From: Methanobrevibacter sp.
Lineage (GTDB): Archaea; Methanobacteriota; Methanobacteria; Methanobacteriales; Methanobacteriaceae
Length of the DNA stretch: 64,000 bases
Direction of reading: 5' to 3'
Assembly: GCF_017539065.1 (NCBI RefSeq)
Contig: NZ_JAFYHP010000015.1
Location: 40,642 to 104,641, forward strand
A program made the translations under genes and the position numbers. Positions 48,255-57,625 of this stretch are shown here, one piece after another. The notes beneath the pieces are model-generated. The model did not search any database. It was not told where the DNA came from and saw nothing but the letters and a program-made list of their open reading frames with translations. Numbering within the stretch: position 1 is the stretch's first letter; each line of letters starts with the position of its first letter.

Positions 48255-50525
48255 TTATTCCAAGATTTTAAGCGCCTCCACCATGTCTAGATTTTTAATC
48301 TTGCGTGAGAAGTACAGGTTTATGATAATTGACACTGCCAAAACTATTAGGAACGTGCAAATTATATTTGTAAAAGTCAATACTGACACAATATAGTATT
48401 TCTCACTGGATTGCTGCCAAATCATCACTAAAATTCTATACCCTGCCGGTATGCCCAGCAGAAACCCGATTATTATGAAGACCAAACTTTGTGTCAGCAA
48501 TAATTTTGTCAGCGAACGGGTCTTGAAACCTAAAACCTTAAGGGTTCCGATGTCACGTTCCATCTCCAAAAAGCTTAGCAGACCCAAATTGTAAAGAACA
48601 ATCAATGCCAAAACGACTGCAAAGAACATCAGCGCATAGATTATTATCCAAAGAGGCGTATTAAGCTCCCTGGAACTGTCAATAAGGTCATCAATATAAA
48701 TTACTGATTTGATGCCATTATAATCATTATCAATATGTTTAGCTGTAAGGATGCTTGTTGTAGTGTAATTTAAGCCCAAATCATCCAGTTTCTTAGCGGA
48801 CATGACTAATCCTTGAGAACTTGGATGACCATGTATCTTGTCGATTTTTACATCAACCCATTTGTCTGAATCCTTGATATGCATCCTAACGGTGTCTCCT
48901 ACACCAACTCCCAAAAGATTAGCCATTTTTTGTGAAATTGCCACCTCATCATCCTTGATGTTTATCCTATTTTTATCTATGTCAGTTGGGGTGATTAAAT
49001 CTGTACCATTTAGTACCAGGAGCGTTCCTGTCTTTTTCATGGAATCAGATTCTATCTCAATAGAAGATTCCATTATCTTATCCCCGTCCACATCCTTAGC
49101 CACGTCATCGATTTGAGATGGGGTTGCATCCATATCAATCACAAGTTTTGACTCAAAATGATCAATTACATCATATTGCCAATGTTCCGCATCATTCATT
49201 CCATCATACAATCCAAATGCAGAAATTAAAATTACAGTACAACCCAATACTCCAACAACAGTCATTATAGCTCTGAAATTATTTCTTTTGGCATCCCTAT
49301 AATTCCAACGGAAATTAAATGACAAATGTTTCCAGAACCCTAATTTTTCAACAAATGAAGATGTTGTTGCCTTAGGTGCCTTTGGCCTTATAATTGTTGA
49401 AGGGGGCTCATTGACTATGCTTTTGATTGAGTAATATGAAACTATGATTGACAGTAAAACCATTATGACAACTGCATATGCAAATCCAACACCATCAACA
49501 GGCCTAAGGTAAGGCAAACTAAAAATTTTACACAAGGAGGCATATGCAAGCTTATATATAAAGATAGGACCTGAAATTAATCCCAATATTGATCCAAGCG
49601 ATACCAATACAAATCCATATGACAGATAGTGAAGCATTATAGTCCTGTTTTTGAATCCATTAGCTTTAAGAACGCCAATTTGAGTTCTTTGATGAGTGAT
49701 AACTCTTTTCATTGATGTTAAAAGCATCAACATTGAAACCAGAATGAAAATTGTAGGGAGAATGTTGCCAATCATCTTAAATTGGTCGATTGTACCCTGA
49801 TATACTTTTACACTGGTATGGCTTTGTCTTGGCATGAATGAACTGTAATCACCACCCAACTTTTCAGACAACACATCCTCAAAATCTCCATCATTCCCAT
49901 TGAATTTAACATGCAAAACATTATATTGGACATTATCCATTGGGAATGCATTATGGGACATATAAGCAAAACCATATTCTGTGTGATTAGCTTTTACTGC
50001 ATAATATGGTAAATTATAAACATATTCCGGAGAATATCCCAATCCCCTGATTTCCTTTTCAATGGTCATTCCATTGAATTTAAAGCTTATGTTGTCTCCT
50101 ACATTCAATCCTTTTTCATCTGCAAATTTTTTATCCAACCATACTCCATCCTCATCACTGAGATTTAACTCTTTTCCTTCAGCCAAATAGAATTTGGATA
50201 TTGTGTTGTTCTCTACAAAATGCAGCTCAATGTCAGGACTGTTTGAAAAGTTAGCCGTCGAAGTTATCACCAATTGTCTCTCACTGGATGTGGTTGAGTT
50301 TAAATCATTCACTTTGCCTTGAAAATCAGAACTTATGTCGGTAGCATAAATCCAACCATCGGCCAAATTAGTGTCTTCGTAAAGGTTGTCAATGTTCACC
50401 TCTAGACAGTTTGCCTCTCCCCCGACACCGGCAAATATGAATACTCCTACAAATGCCATCAGGAAAACTGAAATGAATTGGATTTTATAATCTGAAAGGT
50501 CTCTCAGCATCTTTTTATAAAGCAT
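48255..50525 (-). CDS. ABC transporter permease, FtsX/MacB-like
   Basis: A 756-residue permease with an N-terminal membrane helix (residues ~16-36), a long extracellular domain, three central membrane helices (FtsX core, ~residues 260-380), a second extracellular domain, and three C-terminal helices. The duplicated FtsX plan fits exporters of lipoproteins or peptides, although no MacA-like partner is present. GGTGAT precedes the ATG. It follows its ATPase gene by 38 bases. Confidence 0.88.
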   Translation of the reverse strand: MLYKKMLRDLSDYKIQFISVFLMAFVGVFIFAGVGGEANCLEVNIDNLYEDTNLADGWIYATDISSDFQGKVNDLNSTTSSERQLVITSTANFSNSPDIELHFVENNTISKFYLAEGKELNLSDEDGVWLDKKFADEKGLNVGDNISFKFNGMTIEKEIRGLGYSPEYVYNLPYYAVKANHTEYGFAYMSHNAFPMDNVQYNVLHVKFNGNDGDFEDVLSEKLGGDYSSFMPRQSHTSVKVYQGTIDQFKMIGNILPTIFILVSMLMLLTSMKRVITHQRTQIGVLKANGFKNRTIMLHYLSYGFVLVSLGSILGLISGPIFIYKLAYASLCKIFSLPYLRPVDGVGFAYAVVIMVLLSIIVSYYSIKSIVNEPPSTIIRPKAPKATTSSFVEKLGFWKHLSFNFRWNYRDAKRNNFRAIMTVVGVLGCTVILISAFGLYDGMNDAEHWQYDVIDHFESKLVIDMDATPSQIDDVAKDVDGDKIMESSIEIESDSMKKTGTLLVLNGTDLITPTDIDKNRINIKDDEVAISQKMANLLGVGVGDTVRMHIKDSDKWVDVKIDKIHGHPSSQGLVMSAKKLDDLGLNYTTTSILTAKHIDNDYNGIKSVIYIDDLIDSSRELNTPLWIIIYALMFFAVVLALIVLYNLGLLSFLEMERDIGTLKVLGFKTRSLTKLLLTQSLVFIIIGFLLGIPAGYRILVMIWQQSSEKYYIVSVLTFTNIICTFLIVLAVSIIINLYFSRKIKNLDMVEALKILE

Positions 50526-50563
50526 CTAATCACCATCTTTAAAAAAAATACACATTACACTAA

Positions 50564-51268
50564 TCACCAATCTATATCGGCAATCTTCATTGGGGAATCA
50601 TTTAATTCTATACTTTCAACTTGGCCGTTTTTGATTCGGATTACCTTGTCCGCCGCCTGTGCCAACAATGAATTGTGGGTTACGATGACAACCGTGGATT
50701 TTTGGCTTGTGCTTAAATCCTGAAGAAGGCTCAATACAAGAACTCCTGTGTTTGAGTCCAAAGCCCCTGTTGGCTCATCACATAAAAGAACTGCAGGCTT
50801 TTTTGCAATTGCCCTTGCGATTGATATCCTTTGTTGCTGTCCACCGGACATTTGTGCAGGAAAATGATTTGCCCATTCCTTAAGGCCGACGGCATCTAAT
50901 ACTTCCATTCCATCTATCTTTACATCCACAACATCATTCATTAGCTCAACGTTTTCTATAGCCGTTAAGTTGGGGATTAAATTATAGAACTGGAAAATGA
51001 AACCGACATTCTTGGCCCTATATTCTGTAAGCTGATCTTCGTTAAATGACTCAATGTGATTACCATTGACAATTATTTCACCTGAACTTACACAATCAAG
51101 ACCCCCTAAAAGGTTTAAGAGTGTTGATTTTCCCGCTCCCGAAGGGCCGAGTATGACAACAAACTCCCCCTCATCAATAGTGAAATTAACATCATCCATA
51201 GCTTTTAATAACTGGGCACCAGATTTATAAACCTTATCAACATTTTTAAACTCAATTACAGTACTCAT
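50564..51268 (-). CDS. ABC transporter ATP-binding protein, LolD/MacB type
   Basis: A 234-residue ATPase paired with the permease downstream. Motifs: GPSGAGKST (Walker A), MSGGQQQRISIARA (ABC signature), LLCDEPTGALD (Walker B) and VTHN (switch His). It is the first gene of the pair and presumably drives its export cycle. Confidence 0.94.
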   Translation of the reverse strand: MSTVIEFKNVDKVYKSGAQLLKAMDDVNFTIDEGEFVVILGPSGAGKSTLLNLLGGLDCVSSGEIIVNGNHIESFNEDQLTEYRAKNVGFIFQFYNLIPNLTAIENVELMNDVVDVKIDGMEVLDAVGLKEWANHFPAQMSGGQQQRISIARAIAKKPAVLLCDEPTGALDSNTGVLVLSLLQDLSTSQKSTVVIVTHNSLLAQAADKVIRIKNGQVESIELNDSPMKIADIDW

Positions 51269-51433
51269 AAGTTTGATTTTATTAAAACTTTTAAATAAAA
51301 CTTTTTAATAATTAAAAAAATAACTTGGAAGGAATTATTAAAAAATAAAATGACTATGAAATATTATAAATTATTGGAAACATAGAATATGATATATTTA
51401 ACAATGTTTTGCGAATAATTCAAATAACACCGG

Positions 51434-51686
51434 ATATAAAGTCAATTTACTGAAAAAACTATACAAAATATAAACACCAGCTAAAAAAGACCAAAATAAT
51501 CCCTTAAAAAAAGACTCTTTTTTTAAAAATATTCACACACTACACCCAATAACATCATAAATAAGTTATATTAACATAATAAAGAAAAAACTCAATATTA
51601 ATGATTAATAAGTCAAATAAACCACAAATAATAGATATTTTTGTTGCCCGTATACTATACAAAATATTTACTACTTTTAGCTCTTA
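51434..51686 (+). repeat. R1 repeat, copy 2
   Basis: Full copy with the perfect 10-bp hairpin TTAAAAAAAG (51504-51513) / CTTTTTTTAA (51517-51526). It ends in GCCCGTATACTATACAAAAT then TTTACTACTTTTAGCTC, and is followed after about 45 bases by M323 copy B. Its flank from 51375 also matches the flank of copy 3, so the duplicated block is wider than R1. Confidence 0.85.
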
Positions 51687-51732
51687 AATTATAATATTTA
51701 GTATCAATTCATATAAAGATTATCAATAATAT

Positions 51733-52055
51733 TTGGTGTTTTTAAAGTGGAAATAATAATGTTTTTTTGAACTATGTGTAGAAAAGGAAGCTATAAAACA
51801 CATATTAAAGCTAATTGTCATTTAAATTGTCAGTTTATCAAATTAGAAAATTTCGGATAAGATCCAACTAGGCTTCCAATTCGACATCATAGATTGTTTT
51901 TACATTAACAAGTTAATGGCCAACAATAAGTAGTAACTTGCTAGGAAAAAATAAGAGATAGCAAGCACTAAATTTTCAACTGCCATAGTTCAATTTCTCC
52001 TAGATTAATAGGAGTGTTTTTATTATAATGCTCTTTCCCATTCATAAAAACACCA
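51733..52055 (+). mobile_element. M323 inverted-repeat element, copy B (MITE-like)
   Basis: A 323-bp element with terminal inverted repeats: left TTGGTGTTTTTAAAGTGGAA, right end (reversed) TTGGTGTTTTTATGAATGG. It has no ORF long enough for a transposase. Inside are hairpins, including CTTGCTA...TAGCAAG and CTCCTA (51997-52002) / TAGGAG (52009-52014) followed by GTTTTT. Copy C has the same length; flanking target duplications are not evident. It is probably a non-autonomous element or an internally deleted insertion sequence. Confidence 0.7.
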
Positions 52056-52213
52056 AGTTCTTAGTAAAATTATATTAGTGTTTTAGAAATAATTATTTTA
52101 ATCAAAAACTATATATAATTTGTTAATTTTAAAAATAAATATTGTAATAACTATATAATATTGTTTTTAGAAGAAAATATTGCTTTAATCATATAATAAG
52201 CGACATAGTAATG

Positions 52214-52223
52214 TTTATATATT
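52214..52223 (+). promoter_or_regulatory. TATA box of structured RNA, copy B
   Basis: TTTATATATT lies about 25-30 bases before the first helix of the candidate RNA at 52243, the expected archaeal TATA spacing. The same element is placed identically in copy C. Confidence 0.55.
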
Positions 52224-52242
52224 TTAATAGTTATAATATCAT

Positions 52243-52362
52243 ATAACATCAAATGATGTTGGACTGCTATAGCAGACCATGTTTTTAGTATTTGGATAGG
52301 GATGCGTCAAAATTTGTTTAACAAATTTATCCTTATTCAATTTTAAAATTCTATTTTTTAAT
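52243..52362 (+). ncRNA. Candidate structured small RNA, copy B
   Basis: About 110-120 nt. Hairpin 1: AACATC (52245-52250) / GATGTT (52255-52260). Hairpin 2: UGGACUGC (52260-52267) / GCAGACCA (52272-52279) with one A-A mismatch. Long helix 3: 52292-52303 with 52329-52340, 12 pairs, capped by AAATTTG (52310-52316) / CAAATTT (52322-52328). T-rich tail after 52340. The second copy keeps these helices with changed bases. No ORF. I do not match it to a known family. Confidence 0.6.
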
Positions 52363-52450
52363 ATTCTTCGAAAATGGATTTATTGTTGGAAACATAGTAA
52401 TATGATATATTTAACAATGTTTTGCGAATAATTTTTCAATTAACACACCA

Positions 52451-52705
52451 GATATAAAGTCAATTTACTGAAAAAACTATACAAAATATAAACACCAGCT
52501 AAAAAAGGCCAAAATAATCCCTTAAAAAAAGACTCTTTTTTTAAAAACATTCACATACTACACCAAATAACATCATAAAATAAGTTATATTAAGATAATA
52601 AAGAAAAAACTTAATATTAATGATTAATAAGTCTAATAAACCACAAATAATAGATATTTTTGTTGCCCGTATACTATACAAAATATTTACTACTTTCGGC
52701 TCTTA
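52451..52705 (+). repeat. R1 repeat, copy 3
   Basis: Full copy, very close to copy 2, with the same hairpin and end; its upstream flank from about 52380 (GGAAACATAGTAATATGATA) also matches that of copy 2. It follows the structured RNA copy B and precedes the zeta-toxin module. Confidence 0.85.
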
Positions 52706-52794
52706 CAATATAATATTGCCAAAACAACATTAAAATAATTACTGTTAAAAAGAGGATATTGCATGACATCTGCTAAAAAATTGAGTGCACCACA

Positions 52795-53373
52795 TTAATT
52801 TTCATATTCACTTATTCCAGTGAGTTTTTCAATTTCAGAGTAATTCCAATATTTATTCTCCCAATGGTAATACACATCTTTTCTTTTCTTAAATATTCTA
52901 AAAGGAGAAATAGTGTTATCATAAATATGGACAATATCACAAATTTCAACTAATTCTGGAATTAACTTAAGTGCTTTTTGATATCTTGATTTGATTTTAT
53001 CTTCAGGAACTCCATGACCACCCATAGACTCCCTCATCCTTACCCTAGCAATATTTATCTCATAATCATCTGTTAGGACATAGATGCATCTTAAGAAATA
53101 TCCTTTTTCTTTAGCCTTTTTAAGCAGTTTAAGATTGCGATCTGTTGAAAGCACAGTTTCAAATGTGAAATCTTCATCTTTTTCCAGCATTGATTCCCTA
53201 AGCTCTTCGGCTTTCTGTGCAGCCTCCAAATCACTGCATGCAATTGATTTTTTAATATCATCAGCATTTATGTAAACACCTACAGTTTTTGCCATACGTG
53301 TTATTGTGGTTTTGCCACTACCATTTGGTCCTGCGAAAATCATGACTTCCGGAAGCCTATTTTTCTGTGACAT
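52795..53373 (-). CDS. Zeta-toxin-like / COG4185-type ATPase
   Basis: A 192-residue P-loop protein with FAGPNGSGKTT (Lys21), followed by YINADDIKKS and FETVLST, the usual marks of zeta-toxin-like kinases that may phosphorylate UDP-sugars. Basic and Arg-rich helices (RVRMRESMGGHGVP) follow. The start at 53373 has GGAGAG just upstream and lies within the end of the small upstream gene. The pair looks like a toxin-antitoxin module; the biochemical target is not known, and a housekeeping ATPase role is possible. Confidence 0.8.
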   Translation of the reverse strand: MSQKNRLPEVMIFAGPNGSGKTTITRMAKTVGVYINADDIKKSIACSDLEAAQKAEELRESMLEKDEDFTFETVLSTDRNLKLLKKAKEKGYFLRCIYVLTDDYEINIARVRMRESMGGHGVPEDKIKSRYQKALKLIPELVEICDIVHIYDNTISPFRIFKKRKDVYYHWENKYWNYSEIEKLTGISEYEN

Positions 53374-53554
53374 AAACTCTCCTTCCATCAGGATACTCTA
53401 AGTAAGCACGTTTATTTTCATCATCATAACCAGCAATAGGAAGTCCTTTAATTTCACATATTTCCTTATCAAGCTTTATGGATGCTTTAAATAGTTCTGT
53501 AAGTTCTTCATCAGAAATTCCATAAGTAGAATCTAATTCATTTCCTTCAACCAA
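53357..53554 (-). CDS. Small partner of zeta-toxin-like ATPase (putative antitoxin)
   Basis: A 65-residue acidic protein with a helical centre (ELTELFKASIKLDKEICE) and a C-terminal beta stretch (RAYLEYPDGRRVYV). Such small genes often precede COG4185 ATPases. The start is TTG, after a seven-G tract (about 53561-53567). Its end overlaps the toxin start by 17 bases, implying coupled translation. Confidence 0.7.
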   Translation of the reverse strand: MVEGNELDSTYGISDEELTELFKASIKLDKEICEIKGLPIAGYDDENKRAYLEYPDGRRVYVTEK

Positions 53555-53677
53555 AACAAACCCCCCCTTATTACTAATTGTAATATAAAATATCTACTTC
53601 ATTTATGATAAATATTTTCAAACTGCGACTTTATGAAAAAACACTTGCCTAATGGATATGGAATTACATTAATTTAA

Positions 53678-54250
53678 CTAAAACTCAAAATCTGTTGAAA
53701 TATCCATTATATTCATACTTTCCATTAGTATAGTAACCAACCTTTCATCCAAATCAGCGTGATTATCGTGATAATCGATTTCTCCAAATTCACTTCGAAT
53801 TGAATAAGCAAGGTGTTCTTCATCCAAACTAAAATAAGCATTAATGTTTTCCTTATTCCCCCGAGCATCAAGCCTAATCCATTCATCCAAATCTTTTATA
53901 TGCACAGTGTTTAAAGCATGAATCATATAACCTTCACTTGCATCATCAGCTCTTGTAAGCAGCTGATAACTGATGCCTGATGGGATATAATTTGCCCTTA
54001 AAAGTGCTGAGAGAAGACATGATTTTGTCCAGCATATGCCTGTTTTGTTTTTAAGCACATCACTGGCAGTTCTTGAAACTACATTTGCTTTAATGTCCCA
54101 GGAGTGAGGAATTTCATCTCTAACAAAGATGTAACTTCTCTTGATATAATCCAAATTATCATCTGATTGATTCTTTAATTCCTGAACCTTTTTCTGAATA
54201 TGTGAATCCATATAATCAATGCTTGGAGTTTCTATTAAATATTTTTTCAT
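53678..54250 (-). CDS. Transglutaminase-like cysteine protease-fold protein
   Basis: A 190-residue protein with a transglutaminase core: Cys73 in TGICWTKSCLLSALLRA, His111 in MIHALNTVH and Asp128 in IRLDARGN, in the correct order. It lacks a signal peptide, so it acts inside the cell. Relatives may act as proteases or amidases; the substrate is unknown. Confidence 0.85.
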   Translation of the reverse strand: MKKYLIETPSIDYMDSHIQKKVQELKNQSDDNLDYIKRSYIFVRDEIPHSWDIKANVVSRTASDVLKNKTGICWTKSCLLSALLRANYIPSGISYQLLTRADDASEGYMIHALNTVHIKDLDEWIRLDARGNKENINAYFSLDEEHLAYSIRSEFGEIDYHDNHADLDERLVTILMESMNIMDISTDFEF

Positions 54251-54332
54251 TTAATTGTTCACTTCATTATAATTGGTTAAATCTAAAATAAAATAATAAT
54301 ATTGTTTTATAAGTCTAAAAAACTTCTTAAAA

Positions 54333-54382
54333 TGGATTTTGCCCGTATACTATACAAAATATTTACTACTTTTAGCTCTTAC
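54333..54382 (+). repeat. R1 repeat, fragment (copy 4)
   Basis: Only the right end is present (TGGATTTTGCCCGTATACTA to TTTAGCTCTTAC), matching the end of copy 5 best. It lies 5' of the HXXEE gene, so the R1 end could serve as its promoter region. Confidence 0.7.
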
Positions 54383-54507
54383 ATTATAATATTTGATGCA
54401 ATAATATTTAAACACAACACAATATATAAAATAAATAAATAAATAAATTATCCACAATATTGAAAAAAACATGACAAAATTTTTACACAAGGAATATGGT
54501 GTTCTTC

Positions 54508-55104
54508 ATGATTGAATTTCTCAAAAAATATAATATGCACATTTTCATTGTTTTAATTGCTATTTTAACTGTTTATGACCTTTTGAATTGGAATCAAATT
54601 TCCATTGTGAGAAAATTAGTAAATCTGTTTGGAATATTGGCGATTCTGCATGAAATCGAGGAAAAATATTGGCCCGGCGGTTTTTTTGATTTAATGTTGA
54701 AGAAACTGGAAATAAATATCAATGATGTTGATGTGGGAAGAGCCAATTTAGCAGTATTTATATTCTGGTTAGTTTATCTTGTGTTGGGATACATATTTGA
54801 TAACTTTGTATTTTTCTTCATGATGACAATCGTATTATCCATTTTTGAAGCGTTCATACACACAGCCGGAATTAAAATCCACAAATTAAATAAACCATAC
54901 ACACCAGGCCTGGTTACAGCATGGATTTTGGCAATAGCTGCAATATACTCAATTATCCAATTAGGCAAATTTAACCTTGCAGGCCCAATAGACTATTTAA
55001 TTGGGACAATATTGTTTATTATAAGTTTCATGATATTAAGTTCACAAGTTTATTCCGGCATGGGAATAAACAGGAAAGAAATGATTAAAAAGATGCGAGA
55101 ATAA
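54508..55104 (+). CDS. HXXEE-domain membrane protein
   Basis: A 198-residue integral membrane protein with about six hydrophobic segments. The HEIEE motif near residue 49 and the PGGFF after it fit the HXXEE domain (His-x-x-Glu-Glu in a membrane helix), possibly a metal site; function unknown. ATG 54496 is also in frame, but GGTG before ATG 54508 is better placed. It converges on the aldo-keto reductase gene. Confidence 0.75.
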   Translation: MIEFLKKYNMHIFIVLIAILTVYDLLNWNQISIVRKLVNLFGILAILHEIEEKYWPGGFFDLMLKKLEININDVDVGRANLAVFIFWLVYLVLGYIFDNFVFFFMMTIVLSIFEAFIHTAGIKIHKLNKPYTPGLVTAWILAIAAIYSIIQLGKFNLAGPIDYLIGTILFIISFMILSSQVYSGMGINRKEMIKKMRE

Positions 55105-55110
55105 TTTGGT

Positions 55111-56151
55111 TTAAATCCTATTTTTAGTGTGTTTAATCCAGACTTTCTCATTATCGCCTGCTGAAACCTTGTTGTCTGCCATTACCCCCACCAAATCGTG
55201 AGCCACATATGGTTCCTCCAAATAACCAATGTCCTTCTCAGTTAATGTCAAATCAACGGAATTGACTGCACCTTCAACATGATGCATTTTAGTGGCTCCC
55301 ACAATAGGAGAGGTTACCTTTGTAAGCAGCCATGCCAGAGACACTTCAGTCATTGACACATCATAATTTTGAGCAATTTCATTGACTCTTTCTATAATCT
55401 TTAAATCTTGCTGTTCAGAATTTTGATATTTCAGTTTGGCATAAAAGTCTTCATTCAGTCTTTTGGATTCCTCCCCCGGAAGTCTTGAGAGTCTTCCTGA
55501 AGCCAGTGCACTGTAAGGTGTTACTGCAATGTTGTCAGTGCGGCATAATGGAATCATTTCACGTTCTTCTTCTCTGAAAATCAGATTGTAATGTCCCTGA
55601 ATTGATACGAATTTTGCAAAACCTTCCGCTTCAGCAAGCGCGTTGGCCTTTGCAAGCTGCCAGGCAAAACAATTTGATATTCCAATATATCTGACTTTAC
55701 CCTCTTCAATGACTTCGTTTAGACCTTCAAGAATATCATATAATGGAGTATTGTAGTCCCACATGTGATAGATATACAGATCAATATAATCCAGTCTGAG
55801 ATTTGCAAGGCTTTTTTCAACCATGTTATGAATGTGCTGTCTGCCGGAAACGTTATTTTCAATATCTTCCTGTGATCGTGGCAAAAACTTTGTTGCAACA
55901 ACAATATCCTCACGGGAAGCGTTTTCTCTGATTGCTTTTCCGACATATTGCTCTGAAGTTCCGTTCTGATAGCCGATAGCAGTATCAAAGAAGTTAATTC
56001 CATTGTCGAGTCCGTTTGTAATTATTTCTATTGATTCTTTTTCAGGCAATGTCCATGTATGCATTCCGTTTTCAGGATCTCCAAAACCCATACAGCCCAT
56101 GCATATTCTGCTGACTTTCAAATCAGAGTTTCCTAATTTAATGTATTTCAT
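55111..56151 (-). CDS. Aldo-keto reductase
   Basis: A 346-residue NADPH-dependent reductase. Catalytic tetrad regions are visible: NFFDTAIGYQNG (Asp, Tyr), VVATKFLP (Lys) and LYIYHMWDY (His). GATKMHHV near the C-terminus binds the cofactor. It resembles the large oxidoreductase group acting on aldehydes; substrate unknown. It starts on the base after the LtrA-like gene ends, so the two are one operon. Confidence 0.9.
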   Translation of the reverse strand: MKYIKLGNSDLKVSRICMGCMGFGDPENGMHTWTLPEKESIEIITNGLDNGINFFDTAIGYQNGTSEQYVGKAIRENASREDIVVATKFLPRSQEDIENNVSGRQHIHNMVEKSLANLRLDYIDLYIYHMWDYNTPLYDILEGLNEVIEEGKVRYIGISNCFAWQLAKANALAEAEGFAKFVSIQGHYNLIFREEEREMIPLCRTDNIAVTPYSALASGRLSRLPGEESKRLNEDFYAKLKYQNSEQQDLKIIERVNEIAQNYDVSMTEVSLAWLLTKVTSPIVGATKMHHVEGAVNSVDLTLTEKDIGYLEEPYVAHDLVGVMADNKVSAGDNEKVWIKHTKNRI

Positions 56152-57261
56152 TTAAATCTTACCTTTATATTTCATTAGTAATACTCCAAAATTGCCAAAT
56201 GTAATGATTAAGCTTCCGATTAAGAAAGCATATAAATTTGAAAGGAATATCAAAATAACTGCTATTCCCACAATTGTGCTTCCTATCATCAGCAACACAT
56301 CTCTTTTTGTTAATTTGATATTTTGCTTATAATATTCCTTATTTGCCATTATTGACAGGTAGAAAATAACCAGCGATACAATCATCAATCCGCTTGCAAA
56401 TAAATGGTTTACTTCACCTGAATGTACGAGCTCCAAAGCCACAGTAACCAAATTAATGCTGATTACAACAAAGTAATGGCTGAACATCAATCTTAGTGAC
56501 CTTTCCACTCTTTGATGTTCCATTAAATGATGAATCTGAATGACATATGACCCGAACATTGTTAAAATTATAAAGAATACCAATATTGGAACCGGATTGA
56601 AGTTTGATGTGTCAAAGAAATGTGTAAGACCGACAATCGCCTCGCCGAATGTTATGATTGTCAACAGTTCAAATCTCTCAACCAGATGCGGAAAACTGAT
56701 AATGCTTTTGTCAAACTTGCCTCTGATAAAGAATGGTAAAAAGGCACCAGTCAAGACTGCAACAACATTTATCCAGATAACATAATCTGTCAAATTAAAA
56801 AGAGTGCATAAAATGGCTATTACATAAATTGTACAAACCACTGCCAGTATTGTTATTGAATTGCCCGCCGCACCATCCATCGAATGCTCTTTTCGAGCTT
56901 GAATTGAATACAATGCCATAACAGTCAATAACAGCACTAGCATCGAAAGATCGAATGGAAACGCCATTGTAGCCCAATCATGGGAAATTGTATTTGCCAT
57001 ATAAATTACTGAAATCATGTTCACACAGGCAAAAGCATAATCATACCACTTCCACTGCCCATACCTGTTCACATAGTTTGTAAAATAAAGCCAAGCCTGC
57101 AGAATCACAAATGAAGTAATCAGATAAGCAAAAAAGTTATATGGTGGAATTACACCATTTATCGGTTCTGAAATTAATGCTGTTAACTTTGATATTGCAT
57201 ATACAAAAATCAAATCATAAAATAATTCAATCAGTTCAACAGGTTTTGTTTTGACTTCCAT
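56152..57261 (-). CDS. LtrA-like (low temperature requirement A) membrane protein
   Basis: A 369-residue protein with about 10-11 membrane segments. PVELIELFYDLIFVYAI near the N-terminus and HLVERFELLTIITFGEAIVG are the LtrA hallmarks. The family is named after Listeria low-temperature growth, but the mechanism is unknown. The frame opens at 57270 (GTG); ATG 57261 follows GTGAT at a better distance. Confidence 0.88.
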   Translation of the reverse strand: MEVKTKPVELIELFYDLIFVYAISKLTALISEPINGVIPPYNFFAYLITSFVILQAWLYFTNYVNRYGQWKWYDYAFACVNMISVIYMANTISHDWATMAFPFDLSMLVLLLTVMALYSIQARKEHSMDGAAGNSITILAVVCTIYVIAILCTLFNLTDYVIWINVVAVLTGAFLPFFIRGKFDKSIISFPHLVERFELLTIITFGEAIVGLTHFFDTSNFNPVPILVFFIILTMFGSYVIQIHHLMEHQRVERSLRLMFSHYFVVISINLVTVALELVHSGEVNHLFASGLMIVSLVIFYLSIMANKEYYKQNIKLTKRDVLLMIGSTIVGIAVILIFLSNLYAFLIGSLIITFGNFGVLLMKYKGKI

Positions 57262-57322
57262 TAAAATCACTTATTAATGAAACTATATGTCCTAAATTAT
57301 TTTTAAATGTTGTTTTAGCAAC

Positions 57323-57580
57323 GATATAAAGTCAATGTGCAAAAAAAGTATACAAAATATAATACTCTTTTAAAAAAAAGACAAAATTAATTCCTTAAAA
57401 AAATACTTATTTTTTAAAAATATGAGTATATTACACTTAATAAAATCATCAAAAAAGTTATATTAAGTTAATGAAGAAAAAACTCAATATTAATTATTAA
57501 TAAGTAAAATAACACTCAATTTATGTACAATGGATTTTGCCCGTATACTATACAAAATATTTATCACTTTTAACCCTTAC
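57323..57580 (+). repeat. R1 repeat, copy 5
   Basis: Full copy with the hairpin TTAAAAAAATA / TATTTTTTAA (57396-57417 region): the apical G-C of copies 2-3 is replaced by T-A, keeping the pairing apart from one extra A. It ends in GCCCGTATACTATACAAAAT and is followed after about 45 bases by M323 copy C. Confidence 0.85.
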
Positions 57581-57625
57581 AACATAATATTTAGTATCAG
57601 TTGATATAAACATTATCAAATTATT

